Assembly (NCBI GenBank): GCA_000818945.1
Contig: KN805446.1
Span: forward strand, 1-64,000
DNA length: 64,000 nucleotides
Direction: 5' to 3'
From: Schizochytrium sp. CCTCC M209059
Taxonomy: Eukaryota; Sar; Bigyra; Thraustochytrida; Thraustochytriidae
Part shown: piece after piece, positions 29,383-40,429 of the stretch
Position numbering within the stretch: the first letter of the stretch is position 1
Layout of the letters: every line of letters starts with the position of its first letter
Program-made: the position numbers and the translations under genes
The notes under the pieces: generated by a model
What the model saw: the letters and a program-made list of their open reading frames with translations, nothing else
What the model was told of the DNA's origin: nothing
Databases searched by the model: none

Positions 29383-32300
29383 ATGGAGATGCGCGAGACC
29401 GTGCGCAAGGCGCTCGACGCTGTCGAAGCGGGCTGCGAAGAAGTCGTCCTCAAAGACGCCCAGCTCACAGCGAACGAGCTCGCGAGGATCGTCGAGGTCT
29501 TGCAGAAAGACACCAAGGTACGAAAGCTTGACCTCTCCGGCAATCCAGAGCTCGGATCGCAAGCGGGCGATCTCCTGCGATCCTTGCTACAAGTCAACGC
29601 AAGCCTCGAGGAAATCGACCTCTCTGGCTGCTCAGGCATCGGGGCAAATGGTGTCGGCCGACTTGCCGGCGGCCTGCGCGTGAACATGTCCCTGCGAGCG
29701 CTGCATCTACGCAACACCGAGATCGGGGGCTTGATGGGCAGCAAGCAGTTATCACGCGCGCTGCGAGCGAATTGCTCACTGGAGCATCTTGATCTGCGCA
29801 TGAACTCTCTCGGGCCCAGAGGCATCAAGCATTTGGCCAAGGCGCTGGCCAAGAACCAAAGTTTGCAGGTTCTCAACATCAGCGAGAACGACATCTCCGA
29901 CGAAGGCGCCGTACTTATTTCTAAGACTCTGCGAGAGAACCGTAGTCTCGAGAAGCTCGATATGTGGCGCAATGGAATCGGCGAGCATGGAGCCTCGCAT
30001 TTGCGCGAGGCCGTGCGCCAAAATTCAGTGCTGCAGACTCTTAACGCAGAAAACGTGATCCACCGAAACGATCACGCAAGAAGAGTCTTCCACAAACCAC
30101 CTTCATCGCCAACCAGTCCTGGCGCCGATCCTAACGAGCCGGTGGACAGGCAGAGTGCGCAACTCTTTCGGTGTCTCTTTCTTCACACCACTGACGGCGA
30201 CATGAGCTTTCGAACTGCTGGTGCAATCAGTGAAGAAGGCGAGGAGAACGAGGAGAACGAAGATGACGACGATGGCGATGAGGAAAGCGAAAGCATGGGC
30301 GCTGTCGCAGCGGGTGCGCACGAAGCGCAAGCCCTCACGATTGGTGCCCCCGACGCGCAGACCATGCTATGGGAAAGCATACCCATCGAGCCACTGCAAT
30401 TCTCTCCAGAAGCTTTTCGTCTGGCGCGAGACGAGACAGATCTCTTTGTCTGGTGCGTTGATCGTCTCTCCGAAAGCGAGACGTATCGCACCATGCTGCA
30501 TAATCCGCTGCGGACCTCAAGGCTGTGGCTACAAGAGATGCCGGGGGACCTTATCCCGATGGCGCACTTGATTATGAGCAACCGCGAGTCGCCTACCGGC
30601 GCCGAGATGGTGTGCACCAAAATCTTCAACAAGATGACCATTCATGAGGGTCGGCTGCTTTTCAAGGCCAAAGATAGCGCAGGGCGCACCTTTCGCTCGC
30701 TCGCCTCTGGCCATGCCAGTGACAACGTTGTAGCATGGGCAAAAGGTTACGGGACTTATCTCTTGCGGTACGACGTGCAAGACGGCCCCCCTGTACACGA
30801 GAGCAAAACGTGCGCCGTTCACTTTGCCACCGATATCGTCAACGAGCAGGAAGTGGCGCTAAAGATTATGAAAGACGCCGAGCAGTTTCGCAACGAGCTC
30901 ATTTCGCGCGGGCTCATCTCGCCCAACGACAAGCTCGAGACCCTCTCCGATGTCTTGGAGGCCAGTCCAGAGGCGGAGAGCCGTCTGACCCACGTCGTCC
31001 CCATCGTGCGCGCTCATTGCGCCGACAAGTGCATTGTCATGCCACGCGCGACTCGCTCTCTCTTCGAGGCCATCAACACGGAGCAGTTTGTCGGTCGTCA
31101 GCTCGGGAAAATTCGCGCAATCGCGCATGCGCTTGCGGTAGCGCTGCTCGAGCTTCAGGTCCAAGGTCGGATTCACGCAGACATCAAACCACGGAATTTT
31201 GTCCGCGTTTCCAAGAGCTCACCGCAAACTTTTGAGGCAGCCAACGGCGCCTTGGACCTGAGTGCGAGTTGGCGCGGCACTTCGTCCAGGTCGGCTCGCA
31301 GCGACATATTTGATGAGAGCGACGATGTAGAAGTCGACGCAAACTCATCCTGCCCTGCGGGAAGCGAGGTCTGGCAGCTCATTGACCTCGACGCATCTGT
31401 CAAGCTCGGCGAACTTGCCGGCGAAAAGCACAGTAGTGGGTACTGCCCCCCCGAACTCGCTCGCAACCTCTTTCCCCATGGTGCGAGCGGGACCGTGGTG
31501 GCGGGTTCGGGATTTGATGTGTGGAGTTTTGGCGCGATCCTCTATCAGATGCTCTCCGGTACAAAGCTCTTTATGGTGGACGAGACGGACGACAACCTCG
31601 TTAATTTTCACGAAAAAGCCGAGCTTTGCAACTGGATTGCAATCGACCGCGACCGACTTGATCGCATCAACAATGTCGAGTGGCCGCGGTGGGAAATGGA
31701 ATACGCCAAGGACCTTGTGCGTGGCTGTCTTATGGGTGACCCCTCGGAACGTCTGCAGCTTGCGGACGTTCTCAAGCATCCCTTTTTTACGACGGCTCGA
31801 GGCCGCGCCTCGCTGGCAGAACGCGTAGACGCTGCCGCTGCTGCTGCGAATGCTACTGCTGCTGTCACTGGCAATTCTTCTGGCACGAAAGCTTCATCGA
31901 CGGAATCCAAAGACGAAGATGAACCAAGATCAGGGTCGTCGCCGCCGCCCATGGACGCCACGAGACGCATTCTGTCCTTCCGGGTCAAGGTCGAACAGCC
32001 GTCAGGGGGCGGCGCTGCACGAGCCAAAGGTCTTCCCCAGCGCAGACGCGCAGAGCTCGAGACGGTTTTCCCGCAGCGATATCATTACTTCCTCTCGCAC
32101 ATGCAAAAGGAGGCCGCCGGTATCGTCAAGGACCTATATCTGAATCTGACCGAGGCTCGATGTTTAGCATGGATCGACATGCATGCTGAGGATCTGACGC
32201 AGGAATCGATGCGCCAAGGTGTTGAGAACTCGAGCTATTACGTCCTTGTGCTTACGCGCAACGTACTTTTCCGGCCCTTTTGCGTAATGGAGCTCTTTTG

Positions 32301-33264
32301 GGCGATTCAACACCATGGCGACGAGTCGGAGCGACGTATCTTCTTTATTGTGGAAGAAGATTCGCGTTTTTCGCCTTGGAATCAGGATCTCGACGTGCCT
32401 TGGCTTTCCACGGGAGAGTTCGCCGAGGCGCTTCGGGCTTGCAAAGGGGCGGGATTGACCTCGGAGGATGAGGCAAGTCGCACCGAGGCGTTTCACGCAG
32501 CGCAGAGCGCGCTCAAGGCTGGTCTGCAATCTTTGTTGGAAAGTGATGCCCGTGCGGATCCTTGTCTTGGTATCGATGACATTCTGTGTGCCGCGAAAAA
32601 GTACGTGACACAAGGCGTTAAAATTCCGTACCGCCGCCGAGCTTTCGAGGAAGCGGCCATGATCGAGGAGCTGCTCGCAGTGAGCAGCTATTGCTCGCCG
32701 CACGCTTTGCGCGAGTCCGCGGCTGCTGGGGACCAGCTCTCGCAAGAGAATGCGACAGTGAAGGATGTCTATATCTTATACCACGAGAGTGGTGCTACCG
32801 TGGCCAAGGAATTGGCGAGCTCGATGCGAGAGAGTCCGGGTGTGCAGCTCCATGGCGATCATTATACGCTACAGCCGCAGGTACTTGCGACCGCAATGGT
32901 GCAAAAGCTGCAACGAAGGGTGAAAGCAGATGCATTGCTCATCATTCTCCTCAAGGACGGTTTTTTTAACAAGGGCAGCTCGCTTGTGCAGGAAGTCTTG
33001 CACTCTTGGGTATGCGAGCAGGGGCGACCCTTTGTCATGTTGCAATACGATTGGTCTTTTGGCGGGCCGGAACAAGAAGGGGTGCAGCCAGAGTTACGCT
33101 CTGCACTTTTCGATCTTACAGAAATCATGCCGTATCGTAAGCTTGAGCGCAAACATGAGCATCACGCCATGCTTAAGGAGACGAAGCGTCGACTCATGCT
33201 CAACGCCGCGAGATATGAGGCTGCATCAACGGCGTTAAGGAAAACCATGTTTGCTCATAAGTAG
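29383..33264 (+). CDS. LRR - protein kinase - TIR - TIR-like multidomain protein
   Basis: A single uninterrupted 1,293-residue frame. Residues about 25-230 are RNI-type leucine-rich repeats (SLRALHLRNTEIGG, LQVLNISENDISDEGA). An acidic linker with ENEENEDDDDGDEESE follows. Residues about 455-803 are a protein kinase: VALK Lys494, HADIKPRN with catalytic Asp600 and Asn605 (Ala replaces the Arg of HRD), DLD at 668-670 in place of DFG, CPPE for APE, and FDVWSFGAILYQML. Residues about 898-1035 are a TIR domain (YHYFLSH start; CVMEL with Glu970 where TIR NADases have the catalytic Glu). Residues about 1127-1270 form a second TIR-like domain with an equivalent Glu1204 in LVQEVLHSW. There is no signal peptide or TM helix, so it is probably cytosolic. 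The set resembles innate-immune or cell-death signalling proteins; function is inference. Confidence 0.85.
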   Translation: MEMRETVRKALDAVEAGCEEVVLKDAQLTANELARIVEVLQKDTKVRKLDLSGNPELGSQAGDLLRSLLQVNASLEEIDLSGCSGIGANGVGRLAGGLRVNMSLRALHLRNTEIGGLMGSKQLSRALRANCSLEHLDLRMNSLGPRGIKHLAKALAKNQSLQVLNISENDISDEGAVLISKTLRENRSLEKLDMWRNGIGEHGASHLREAVRQNSVLQTLNAENVIHRNDHARRVFHKPPSSPTSPGADPNEPVDRQSAQLFRCLFLHTTDGDMSFRTAGAISEEGEENEENEDDDDGDEESESMGAVAAGAHEAQALTIGAPDAQTMLWESIPIEPLQFSPEAFRLARDETDLFVWCVDRLSESETYRTMLHNPLRTSRLWLQEMPGDLIPMAHLIMSNRESPTGAEMVCTKIFNKMTIHEGRLLFKAKDSAGRTFRSLASGHASDNVVAWAKGYGTYLLRYDVQDGPPVHESKTCAVHFATDIVNEQEVALKIMKDAEQFRNELISRGLISPNDKLETLSDVLEASPEAESRLTHVVPIVRAHCADKCIVMPRATRSLFEAINTEQFVGRQLGKIRAIAHALAVALLELQVQGRIHADIKPRNFVRVSKSSPQTFEAANGALDLSASWRGTSSRSARSDIFDESDDVEVDANSSCPAGSEVWQLIDLDASVKLGELAGEKHSSGYCPPELARNLFPHGASGTVVAGSGFDVWSFGAILYQMLSGTKLFMVDETDDNLVNFHEKAELCNWIAIDRDRLDRINNVEWPRWEMEYAKDLVRGCLMGDPSERLQLADVLKHPFFTTARGRASLAERVDAAAAAANATAAVTGNSSGTKASSTESKDEDEPRSGSSPPPMDATRRILSFRVKVEQPSGGGAARAKGLPQRRRAELETVFPQRYHYFLSHMQKEAAGIVKDLYLNLTEARCLAWIDMHAEDLTQESMRQGVENSSYYVLVLTRNVLFRPFCVMELFWAIQHHGDESERRIFFIVEEDSRFSPWNQDLDVPWLSTGEFAEALRACKGAGLTSEDEASRTEAFHAAQSALKAGLQSLLESDARADPCLGIDDILCAAKKYVTQGVKIPYRRRAFEEAAMIEELLAVSSYCSPHALRESAAAGDQLSQENATVKDVYILYHESGATVAKELASSMRESPGVQLHGDHYTLQPQVLATAMVQKLQRRVKADALLIILLKDGFFNKGSSLVQEVLHSWVCEQGRPFVMLQYDWSFGGPEQEGVQPELRSALFDLTEIMPYRKLERKHEHHAMLKETKRRLMLNAARYEAASTALRKTMFAHK

Positions 33265-33571
33265 CTCTCCTCATGGAAGTCAAGTATTCAGAAGACAAGA
33301 CGAGACAAGACGAGATAAGTCAGGACAAGACAAGACGAAAAGCAGGCACACGATTTAGGTATCTGCTTTTCACCGATATGCGGAAAAGGGACTTTTGCAG
33401 CATGTCTCCGTGAAAATATTAATTTGTTACCCTTTGATGTTGTTGCTACTCAAGAAAGAAACAAAAAAAAACGAAATGGTGAGACATCAGATTTCCTACC
33501 GTTGTACTTAGTAATTTGAAAACAAGGCTCGACGCAGTTATTTGAACTGCACTAACGCATTTGCCTTTTTC
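33265..33571. other. short convergent intergenic region
   Basis: About 307 bp between the stops of the LRR-kinase-TIR gene and the His-tail gene. It contains AAGAC/GACAAGAC-type purine repeats at about 33292-33340. Nothing else was seen. Confidence 0.4.
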
Positions 33572-34561
33572 TTAGTGACCATGGCCGTGGCAAGGCTTAC
33601 CACCGTGGGAATGGCCATGGCCGCCATCGTGCGAATGCCCATGGCCACCGCCGTGCGAGTGGCTCTCCTCGTGTCCGTGGCCATGGCAGGGCTGGCCGCC
33701 ATGAGAGTGGCCGTGGCCACCACCAGAAATCTTCTCCATGAGCATCTGAAAGGCCTGAAAGCGCATCATGGACTCGGCGTCCTCCTCCGAAGGGTTCTCG
33801 AGGTAAGCCGAGGCCTCCTTGGGATCCATGGCCTGAAGCTTTTGCTGAAGCTTGAGACCCTCCTGCTGAAGGCCAACAGCAAACTTTTGGGCTTCCTCGC
33901 CCGAAAGAGTCGTGAGCTTCTTCATGATCTCCTCCTGAACGCGCTCAAACTTTGCCTCTCGCAGTTTGCGCATCACCCAGGCTTCCCTGCCGAGCATCAA
34001 GGTGCCCTCGACGTCGTCCTCGACCCGGGTAAAGTCCTCAATGTGTTTGGCGAGAACCGTCTTTTCATCCTCGTCGAGGTCGTCGCCAGAGAGGCGAAAG
34101 CCGGCGTTCATGACCGCGTTGGACGCCTTGGCCTGGTCGACGCCGTACTTTTCCCAAATATCCATGTACAGCTTGTCGATGGCGTCGCGCACGCGGGCGT
34201 AGCGCTCTTTGGTGACCTCCTCGTCCACGTCCGGGGTCGCAAGGGGCAAATCGGTCAGCTTTTCCTCGAGAGAGGTCTTGAACTCTGTCGACTTGAGCGC
34301 CTCCACTGCATCCCTGAAGAACCAAATGAGAAGCTCCGTGGAGACTTCTCCGTTAGCGGCGCCCGCTTTGGCGGCGTCGGCCGAGAGCGCGTCGGCATCC
34401 ACGCCGAGGTCGAGATCGCCCATGATGGCCGCCAGCTCCTCGTCCTTGGTCCCGGACTTGAGCGCCTGCTTTACGAGCTCTTGGATCTTCGCGTCCTTCT
34501 CGCGACCCTCCTTCTTGAGCTCCTCCACGCGCGCCTGCAGCTCCTCTACGCGGCTCGCCAT
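33572..34561 (-). CDS. coiled-coil protein with His/Gly metal-binding tail
   Basis: A 329-residue protein. It begins with a short coiled coil (MASRVEELQARVEELKKEGR), continues as an acidic helical body (about 60-275), and ends with about 48 residues dominated by HGHSHGG and CHGHGH units (about 282-329, two Cys). Tails of this type bind Ni, Zn, Co or Cu in metallochaperones and ZIP/CDF loops, but the helical body is not one of those families, so the metal role is inferred from composition. The ATG at 34561 is chosen. The open frame continues upstream to 35197, but that part overlaps the 3' end of the next gene and is low-complexity. Confidence 0.75.
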   Translation of the reverse strand: MASRVEELQARVEELKKEGREKDAKIQELVKQALKSGTKDEELAAIMGDLDLGVDADALSADAAKAGAANGEVSTELLIWFFRDAVEALKSTEFKTSLEEKLTDLPLATPDVDEEVTKERYARVRDAIDKLYMDIWEKYGVDQAKASNAVMNAGFRLSGDDLDEDEKTVLAKHIEDFTRVEDDVEGTLMLGREAWVMRKLREAKFERVQEEIMKKLTTLSGEEAQKFAVGLQQEGLKLQQKLQAMDPKEASAYLENPSEEDAESMMRFQAFQMLMEKISGGGHGHSHGGQPCHGHGHEESHSHGGGHGHSHDGGHGHSHGGKPCHGHGH

Positions 34562-34946
34562 CTTCTCGTGTTCTTCTTCTTCTTGTCTTTCGCGAGCGAT
34601 GCCGCCGACGGCGACGACAGATGCGCGCCTCTCGCGGCTGCGGCTGCGGCTTGCGGCGGCGGGCAGGGACTGCGGCTGCGGCGGCGGCCGACGCGCGCGC
34701 GCGCGCGCGTGCTTGCTGGCGTGCTTGCTGGCTGGCTGGCTGGCGGGCTTGCTCGCGGGCGGGGCTGTGAACGCTGCGAAAGCTGTTTGCTTTCGCCCTC
34801 TTTGGTGGTCGCTCGCTCCCTCCCTCCCTTGCTCGCAGAGCGGGATCAAGACGAGCAAGCAAGCGCGAGGAGTCAAATGGGTCAAAGACAATGGGTCAAA
34901 AGGCCTTTGGAAGGCCGAGCTACAACTACCGATGATCGACCAAGTT
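34562..34946. other. intergenic region between two co-directional minus-strand genes
   Basis: About 385 bp, very GC-rich, with a cgcgcgcgcg run at about 34695-34708 and ctggctggctgg units at about 34729-34745. It presumably includes the promoter of the His-tail gene. No gene seen. Confidence 0.4.
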
Positions 34947-36509
34947 CTATTGCCGCCGCCCTTGCTGCACGAGCGCGAGGATGGCGTCGAGTTTGGCCTC
35001 CATGCGATCCATACGCGCGGCACGGGAGACCTCGAGATCCGCTCGACGCGATTGGTCGGCGAGGAAGCCTTCGAGACGGGCCTCGAGCTGGCCCATGCGG
35101 TTGAGGAGGGACAAATTCCCGCATCCACACGCATCGCGCTCCTGCGTTGACTGCTGCACAAGAGATGATTTTCGAGGAGCAAAGGTGCGGAGGACAAGAC
35201 GTCTGCTTTCTTCTAAATTTCCAAAGAAGAAACGACCTGCAGCAGGGTTGTGCTCGTTGCTGTTGGCGAAATCACCGTCGTTTCCCACATTGCTCGATTC
35301 GCTCGAAGCAGCCTTTGCGTCCAATAGAACGTGGAGACGGAGGTTGAGAGGATGGCCTGTCGCAAGAGGACTCAATGCAACGCCTCGACAGACTGTATCC
35401 CGTCCAAGACGGACTTGCGCGAGCATTTTCGACCCGGAAAAAATCTCGACATGGGAGGCAAAGGCGATAGCAAACTGTGAGTCAGCGTGAAGGCCGGACA
35501 CAAAGAGCGCAGACTCGCGGCGTGCCATGGTCTTGTGCTGCTGTGGGTCGGCTTCATCATTTGCAGCGATCCGTACAATGACTCGGGACACGGATGCAGA
35601 AAGCTGTGCCCGCTCCTTGGCCTGGGCTCCAGCAATATTCATGAGCGAGCCAAGAACGCCGCCAGGTGCCTCGGCTGGCGCTGTCTGCGCCGTGGCGGGA
35701 CCTGTCGACACATTGAGTGCTTCTTTGAGACCAAATGAGTGCATGCTCTTCGATGCTCCGGCAGCAAGCTCTACGCTCTCGCGAACCTGATCAACAGCAT
35801 GAGTGCCGCAGAGGGCGAGCACCCCCAAAGGCCCGCTCTCGAGGCTGCAGACGGCACCATGATGCGCAAGGTCCTTCCAGACGAGCGCGTCTACGCCCGC
35901 GCCTGCAGATGGCTCCAAACTGGCAACTTGCCCGAGTTGATTGCCGATGAAAAGGCGGGTTCCGAACCAGCAAATGGCGCGCAACGAAGGCGCCTCTTCG
36001 ACGGACGTAGCGCGGAATGGCGCGCTTGTCTCACGAACAGGCCACACAAGAACGGCGCGGTCCTGCATGATGGCGAGCATTTCACCACTATCGTTCCATT
36101 TCAAGCGGCGGGCGCGAGCCTTTAGCGCGTATTCTTGCCCTATTTCGTCGGCAGACTGCGCATTACGATTCCACACGTGAATGCGATCGTCGGTACAAGC
36201 TGCGACGCATTCTTTGCTTGGCGCGATAAGGAGAATCGATTTGTTCTTGTGCTGCACCTGGAACACTTCTTGCCCTTTTCCGTCGCTAAAGGTCGTGTGT
36301 GCAGCAACGTCTTGTTCCATGTCTGCGACCATGACGCAGCCCTGACACGCCCAGACGAGTTCATTGGTCGCGTGAAGATCATTGTCATGTCTTCTCGACG
36401 TCGGCCTTGCGCGCACTTTACTCGAGCTCTGCACCTCTACGCACAGCTCGAGCTCCTCCGGCTCGGCCTTGCCCTCGCTCGTCTCGTCCAGTGGGCTCAC
36501 GAGCGGCAT
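34947..36509 (-). CDS. WD40-like beta-propeller protein with C-terminal coiled coil
   Basis: A protein of about 520 residues. The central region has propeller-like strands (LLIAPSKECVAACTDDRIHVWNR, followed by ARRLKWNDSGEMLAIMQDRAVLVWPV). These look like WD repeats with the final WD replaced by VW. The last 60 residues form a coiled coil (LLNRMGQLEARLEGFL and RMDRMEAKLDAILALV), a probable oligomerisation element. The first in-frame ATG is at 36509 (MPLVSPLDE). The frame stays open upstream to 36599 with a basic stretch (KKPIYTWSERRAKRER) but no ATG, so a spliced or longer N-terminus is possible. It diverges from the Glu-Gln-repeat gene. The specific function is unknown. Confidence 0.68.
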   Translation of the reverse strand: MPLVSPLDETSEGKAEPEELELCVEVQSSSKVRARPTSRRHDNDLHATNELVWACQGCVMVADMEQDVAAHTTFSDGKGQEVFQVQHKNKSILLIAPSKECVAACTDDRIHVWNRNAQSADEIGQEYALKARARRLKWNDSGEMLAIMQDRAVLVWPVRETSAPFRATSVEEAPSLRAICWFGTRLFIGNQLGQVASLEPSAGAGVDALVWKDLAHHGAVCSLESGPLGVLALCGTHAVDQVRESVELAAGASKSMHSFGLKEALNVSTGPATAQTAPAEAPGGVLGSLMNIAGAQAKERAQLSASVSRVIVRIAANDEADPQQHKTMARRESALFVSGLHADSQFAIAFASHVEIFSGSKMLAQVRLGRDTVCRGVALSPLATGHPLNLRLHVLLDAKAASSESSNVGNDGDFANSNEHNPAAGRFFFGNLEESRRLVLRTFAPRKSSLVQQSTQERDACGCGNLSLLNRMGQLEARLEGFLADQSRRADLEVSRAARMDRMEAKLDAILALVQQGRRQ

Positions 36510-36953
36510 CTCTCCTTCTCGCGTGGCGTCTGCTTCGACCGTCTTGTGCCTCTCGCGCTTCGCCCTGCGTTCAGACCAGGTATAGATTGGCTTTTTCAAG
36601 AACCCTCTTCAGGCCGGCCAAGAGCGTCGCAGATGTACGCGCCCCCGAAGCCGTCAAGATTGGCTTGTTGCTATCCTTGTTGTTGTTGCGATTGTTGCTG
36701 CCTTGGGACGAGGCGGCGAGGCCCCAGAAAAAGGGGGACGCGAATTGGGGGTCTCTGGGTGTACGTGAAACGGTTATCGCCTTTCTTGCTTGCTCACTTG
36801 CTTGCATGGACTCCGAGCGGGAGTCTCGCGCGGCAGTTCTGATCGAGCAAGGCAGCGTTACGCACATCGCAGGGGAGCGGGCGCAGCGCGAGGCGAGACA
36901 CCCGCGTGCTCGCGAGCGCGTGCGAGGACGAGGAGGAGCAGCGGGGTCCGACG
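36510..36953. promoter_or_regulatory. divergent intergenic region between WD40-like and Glu-Gln-repeat genes
   Basis: About 440 bp shared by two divergent starts. A ttgttgttgc-type tract lies near 36664-36690. No specific element can be named; the WD40-like gene may extend into it at its 5' end. Confidence 0.4.
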
Positions 36954-38420
<1,467 letters not shown>

Positions 38421-39433
38421 TCAATCGCAGGATTTTGCTTGGTCTGTTCGTTCGTGGCCAAGTTAAATTCTTTAATAAATCCTGCAAGCCGCCGGGCTCT
38501 TGAGAGGGCGCAAGGAAACGAAAAAAAGATGCGGTCGCTGAAAAGATTGTGTATTCCGAGCCAGGCAGGCTTGCAGAGGAGAAAAGTTTTTTAAAAGAAA
38601 GGAGCATGAATCAGAAGATCAAGGAACCACTTGTAGGCCTAGTTGTCGGAAATCAACAAGATGTTGCTCCAGGCGAAGGTGACGAGTACGCCAGCGAGAC
38701 GAGACGAGTAGGGCAAGGCAAGGCGATGGGTGATTTTGGTGGAAGGGCAAGCTTGGGACGAAAGCGCGTGCGTATCGCGATGGTGTCCGGTGAAACGCGA
38801 GCACATCATTTTGCGACATCAAGAGATGCAAGCAAAATCCGGATGGAAATGCAAGAAGAGAGGAAGAGAGGATAGAAACTATGACACATGGGTATTTGTT
38901 ATTCATCGCACAATCGCTTTCAGGTGTGCCGAGGAACCCGGAAAGAAGGTGCATGCAAATGCTTGCGGCGACATTTGTCTCGTTCGATCGCGCGCGCGCA
39001 TCACAACACCTCTTCGCATGGTTCCATTGGGGCTTGTCTACTCGCCGAGGGATATACTAATTAATGGGCGGACCTGAGAGTCGTGTGTGGATGTGTCGAT
39101 GAAAATGGAAAAAAAGAGCGCGTGCGTGCAGGACATGATGGATGGGACAGGGTCAATCAAACAACCGTGTATTCGTGTTGCACGCTCGCAGAAAGGAAAA
39201 AGGGGGGGGGGAGAAAACAAAAGCGCAGGGGAAAAAGGACGAAGCCTGAGAGCCGCTGCTGAACGGCTGGAGACGGAAGAGAAAAGGAAAGGCGAGAAAG
39301 AAGAGGTCATCTATCTGCCTGGTCGCCCACACTACGTGCAACCACCAAACAAACCTCTCTCGTGTCTCTCTCTCTCTCTCCGTCTTTGTGTGTGTGTGCG
39401 CGCGCGCGCAATCGCAAAGCGCTTGTTCCCTTG
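38421..39433. other. intergenic region with CT/GT/CG microsatellite
   Basis: About 1 kb between convergent genes with no supported gene. A compound microsatellite lies at about 39365-39410 (tctctct, then tgtgtgtg, then cgcgcgcg). An A/G-rich tract is at about 39193-39235 including a G-run. Confidence 0.5.
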
Positions 39434-40429
39434 CTAGGGGAGCACGTTCTCGAGAAAATCGCGCGTGCGCTCGACACCCCAAAAGAGCGCGGCGTTGGAG
39501 GGGAAGGCGCGCACGACGGTCGCCATGAGGCCGCGGTAGAAGCCGCGGAGACCCTCAGTGCGCATGATCATGGCCGCCGTCTCACGCATGTTGAGCTTGG
39601 TGCTCGAGAAGAGCTGCTGCTGCGTCTTGATCGCGTCGGCCGGAAGCGCGACGAGCCAAAAGGCCGTGCCGCCGAGACCACCGGCCGTAAGGACTTGGGC
39701 ATCGGTCGAAGTCATGAACTTGTTGCCATCGAGCGCGGCGCGTGCAAACTCGTAGACGCCAAAGAAGGCAATGTTGCCCGGGACCTCGCGGGCCACCGTG
39801 GCGCCCATGCCGTGAAAGAGGCCAGCGACACCCTCGCGCCGGAGAACCGTGGCGGCGCAGTGCATCGCAGAAGGGCCCTCGCCGGCCTGAACGCGGACCT
39901 TGACAAGCTCGATGGGGCAGAGGATGGCGCTGGCCACAATGGCAGCCATGCTGCCCGCGACGGCGCCCTTGCCGAGCGCCGCAGTCGCCTCGCTCATGGG
40001 GCGGTCACCAACCACGCGCTCGAAGATCGCGTCGGTGGTCTTGAGGATTTGCGCGTAGCTCATAAAGAGGACGGCATTCTCGAGGGCGTTGGCCAGGACG
40101 GCAGGGCCAGCGCCGGCGTAGAGGCCGTTCCAAACGCCGCGGGTCTTGACGAGCGAGACGAGGCAGCCCAGAGTGGACGTGGGCTTGGCCGCGTAACGCA
40201 CCTCGGTGGTGGACTGCGCCTGCATCAGGACCTTGGCCGTGTCGAAGGGGTGGCCCACGGCCACGCAGCAGAGGCCTCCGATGGTGCCTGCCGAGAGGTC
40301 GACGAACATGGGCTTGGCATTTGCCACAAGCGCCGCGAGACCCCCGCTGCCTGCCTCCCTGACGTCGAGTGCGCCGGCAGGCGCAGCGCCAGTGGTGGCG
40401 CCAGAAGCTCCAGATGTGGCCACGGTCAT
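39434..40429 (-). CDS. mitochondrial carrier family (SLC25) protein
   Basis: A 331-residue protein with the threefold SLC25 repeat. Signature motifs sit after the odd helices: PFDTAK (61-66), PIELVK (172-177) and PADAIK (263-268). Each is followed by the usual (D/E)G-type segments (RGVWNGLYAGAGP, EGVAGLFHGMG, EGLRGFYRGLM). These carriers exchange metabolites across the mitochondrial inner membrane. The GHPFDT motif and overall pattern are closest to the carnitine/acylcarnitine and basic amino-acid group (SLC25A15/A20/A29 type), but substrate cannot be fixed by eye. A 40-residue Gly/Ala-rich N-terminus precedes the first helix. ATG at 40429. Confidence 0.92.
   Translation of the reverse strand: MTVATSGASGATTGAAPAGALDVREAGSGGLAALVANAKPMFVDLSAGTIGGLCCVAVGHPFDTAKVLMQAQSTTEVRYAAKPTSTLGCLVSLVKTRGVWNGLYAGAGPAVLANALENAVLFMSYAQILKTTDAIFERVVGDRPMSEATAALGKGAVAGSMAAIVASAILCPIELVKVRVQAGEGPSAMHCAATVLRREGVAGLFHGMGATVAREVPGNIAFFGVYEFARAALDGNKFMTSTDAQVLTAGGLGGTAFWLVALPADAIKTQQQLFSSTKLNMRETAAMIMRTEGLRGFYRGLMATVVRAFPSNAALFWGVERTRDFLENVLP

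Noticed and set aside
34562..35197. N-terminal extension of the His-tail protein
   Set aside because: It overlaps the 3' end of the WD40-like gene in another frame and is low-complexity; ATG 34561 begins a clean coiled coil.
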